Part shown: positions 57,883-59,383 of the stretch, piece after piece | Layout: each line of letters opens with the position of its first letter | Position numbering within the stretch: the stretch's first letter is position 1 | NCBI GenBank assembly: GCA_947629235.1 | Contig: CANRCX010000008.1 | Coordinates: 1-59,383, forward strand | DNA from: an uncultured Bacilli bacterium | GTDB lineage: Bacteria > Bacillota_I > Bacilli_A > RF39 > UBA660 | Length of the DNA: 59,383 nucleotides | Reading direction: 5' to 3' | Position numbers and translations under genes: made by a program | The notes under the pieces: model-generated | The model's database searches: none | Seen by the model: only the letters and a program-made list of their open reading frames with translations | What the model was told of the DNA's origin: nothing

Positions 57883-59280
57883 ATGTCAATGACAAAAAGA
57901 ACAAAAAGAATTTATTCAAGTGAAATAGTAAATCTAGAAATGATGATACCTCAGAATCATTTTTTAAGAGTAATAGAAAAACACTTTGATTGGAACTTTA
58001 TATATGAAGAAGTAGAAAAACTATATTCAAAAGTAGGAAGAAAAAGTATAGATCCAGTAGTTTTAATAAAAATTCATATATTAAAGTTCCTTTTTCATGA
58101 AGATAGTTTAAGAAAAACATATGAAGATTTAAAATATAATAATTTATATAGATGGTTTATAGGATATAACTTAAATGAAGAGGTACCAGATCATTCAACA
58201 TATTCACAAAATTATAAAAGAAAATTTAGTAAATTAGAAAAAGATTTATTACAAACAGTATTTGATAAAGTAATAGAATTATTAATAGAATGGGATTGTT
58301 TAGATATGACAGCAGTATATATAGATTCAACCCACACGAAAGCAAATGCAAATAAAAAAAAGAATCATAAAGAGATAGTGAAAATAGAAGCAAAAAAATA
58401 TCAAAAAGAATTGGATTTAGAAATAGCATTAAAAGGATTACATGAAGAAATATTAAGTGAAGAAGAATATTTTGAAGAAGTAGAAAAAATAATAAAATGT
58501 AATGAAGAAGTGGAAACAGAAGAAGTCATTGGAGAGAAAGAAATAATAGTAAGTGATGTGGATAAAGATTCTGGGATGTTATATAAAAGTGAAAAAGAAA
58601 AAATGTTTGGATATAATACAAGTGTAATATGTGAAAATAACAATTATGTATTAACAGTAGATACAAATGGAAGCAATGTACACGATTCAGTATCTTTTTA
58701 TCAATCTTTAGAAAATTTAATAAGTCACTTTGATATAACAAATATAAAATATTTTGTAGGAGATGCAGCATACCAAACACCACATATATGTAAAACAATT
58801 ATAGATTTAGAAATGATACCAGCTTTTCCATATACAAGAAAAGGATTCAGAAAAGGATATTTAAAAAAATATGAATTTGTTTATGATGAATATAATGATA
58901 TTTATATTTGCCCAAATGAAAAAGATTTAATACCAACAGGTCGAATAGATAAAAATGGATATATAGTATATAAAGCAAGTGAAGAAAGTTGTAAAAATTG
59001 TCCATATAAAAACCAATGCACAAAAAGTAAATATAAACAAATATTAAGACATGTATGGGAGGAATATAAAGAAATGGCAAATGATTATAGACATCATGAA
59101 GATGTTAAAGAAATTTATAAACAAAGACCACAACATATAGAAAGAGTCTTTGCTGATGGAAAGATGAAGTATGGATTAAGAAATACATATTTCAGATCCA
59201 AAAAAAGAGTTCACCGAGAGTTAACTCTACTTTATGCATGTATGAATCTCAAGAAATTTGCCTTACACCATTGTGTTTGA
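57883..59280 (+). CDS. IS1182 family transposase (DDE)
   Basis: YSSEIVNLEMMIPQNHFLRVIEKHFDW, DPVVLIKIHILKFL, DSTHTKANANKKK, VGDAAYQTPHIC, CKNCPYKNQCTKS, RVFADGKMKYGLR. Confidence 0.93.
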   Translation: MSMTKRTKRIYSSEIVNLEMMIPQNHFLRVIEKHFDWNFIYEEVEKLYSKVGRKSIDPVVLIKIHILKFLFHEDSLRKTYEDLKYNNLYRWFIGYNLNEEVPDHSTYSQNYKRKFSKLEKDLLQTVFDKVIELLIEWDCLDMTAVYIDSTHTKANANKKKNHKEIVKIEAKKYQKELDLEIALKGLHEEILSEEEYFEEVEKIIKCNEEVETEEVIGEKEIIVSDVDKDSGMLYKSEKEKMFGYNTSVICENNNYVLTVDTNGSNVHDSVSFYQSLENLISHFDITNIKYFVGDAAYQTPHICKTIIDLEMIPAFPYTRKGFRKGYLKKYEFVYDEYNDIYICPNEKDLIPTGRIDKNGYIVYKASEESCKNCPYKNQCTKSKYKQILRHVWEEYKEMANDYRHHEDVKEIYKQRPQHIERVFADGKMKYGLRNTYFRSKKRVHRELTLLYACMNLKKFALHHCV

Positions 59281-59366
59281 TATAAAAATATATTGATAAA
59301 ACACTATTTCAACATAAAAAAGTATTTTCCTTAAAATAAAAGACAAATAAGTTATATATTTTACCT

Positions 59367-59383
59367 ATTTGTCAACAGTCTGA
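59367..59383 (-). repeat. IS right terminal inverted repeat
   Basis: ATTTGTCAACAGTCTGA. Confidence 0.93.

Larger units (their letters stand above)
57709..59383 (+). mobile_element. IS1182 family insertion sequence, apparently complete
   Basis: 17-bp perfect terminal inverted repeats flanking an intact 465-aa transposase. Confidence 0.9.

Noticed and set aside
58226-59080. Several minus-strand ORFs inside the transposase gene, and similar short antisense ORFs at 2224, 12781, 20604, 24700, 25223, 27001, 34636 and 43085
   Set aside because: Shadow ORFs within confident CDSs, hydrophobic/low-complexity, no RBS or domain support.
1-59383. Mycoplasma-type genetic code (TGA = Trp)
   Set aside because: Long housekeeping genes end normally and use TGG for Trp; no internal in-frame TGA was needed to reconstruct any core gene.

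Overview
A roughly 59 kb, very AT-rich, gene-dense window read with the standard genetic code. It probably comes from an uncultured low-GC Firmicutes/Mollicutes-related Bacilli genome (inference). Most of it is core housekeeping: murC, glyA, mnmA, rlmD/trmA-type methyltransferase, deoB, xerD-type recombinase, rarA, tcdA, metK, spoVB-like flippase, tgt, queA, trx, cvpA, def, smc, rnc, yidD, plus three tRNA genes (Leu-TAG, a CAT tRNA probably Ile2, Lys-CTT). Accessory or unusual content: (i) a 3,013-aa M26-like surface zinc metalloprotease with cohesin-like, twin-TM, dockerin-like and tandem-repeat modules; (ii) a minus-strand cluster at 39.1-43.9 kb with three uncharacterised paralogs sharing a conserved C-terminal tail, a 28-aa-repeat protein, a zinc-ribbon-like protein and a transglutaminase-like protein; (iii) two tandem paralogous predicted HExxH metallopeptidases at 55.3-57.6 kb; (iv) a complete IS1182-like element ending at the window edge with 17-bp perfect inverted repeats and an internal structure that may shield the transposase from read-through; (v) a SAM-I riboswitch upstream of metK with an overlapping antiterminator/terminator; (vi) a ZnuA-like lipoprotein with no histidines; (vii) a candidate structured RNA in a GC-richer intergenic island near 33 kb; (viii) a 40-bp duplicated promoter segment. 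No CRISPR array, rRNA or complete restriction-modification system was seen.
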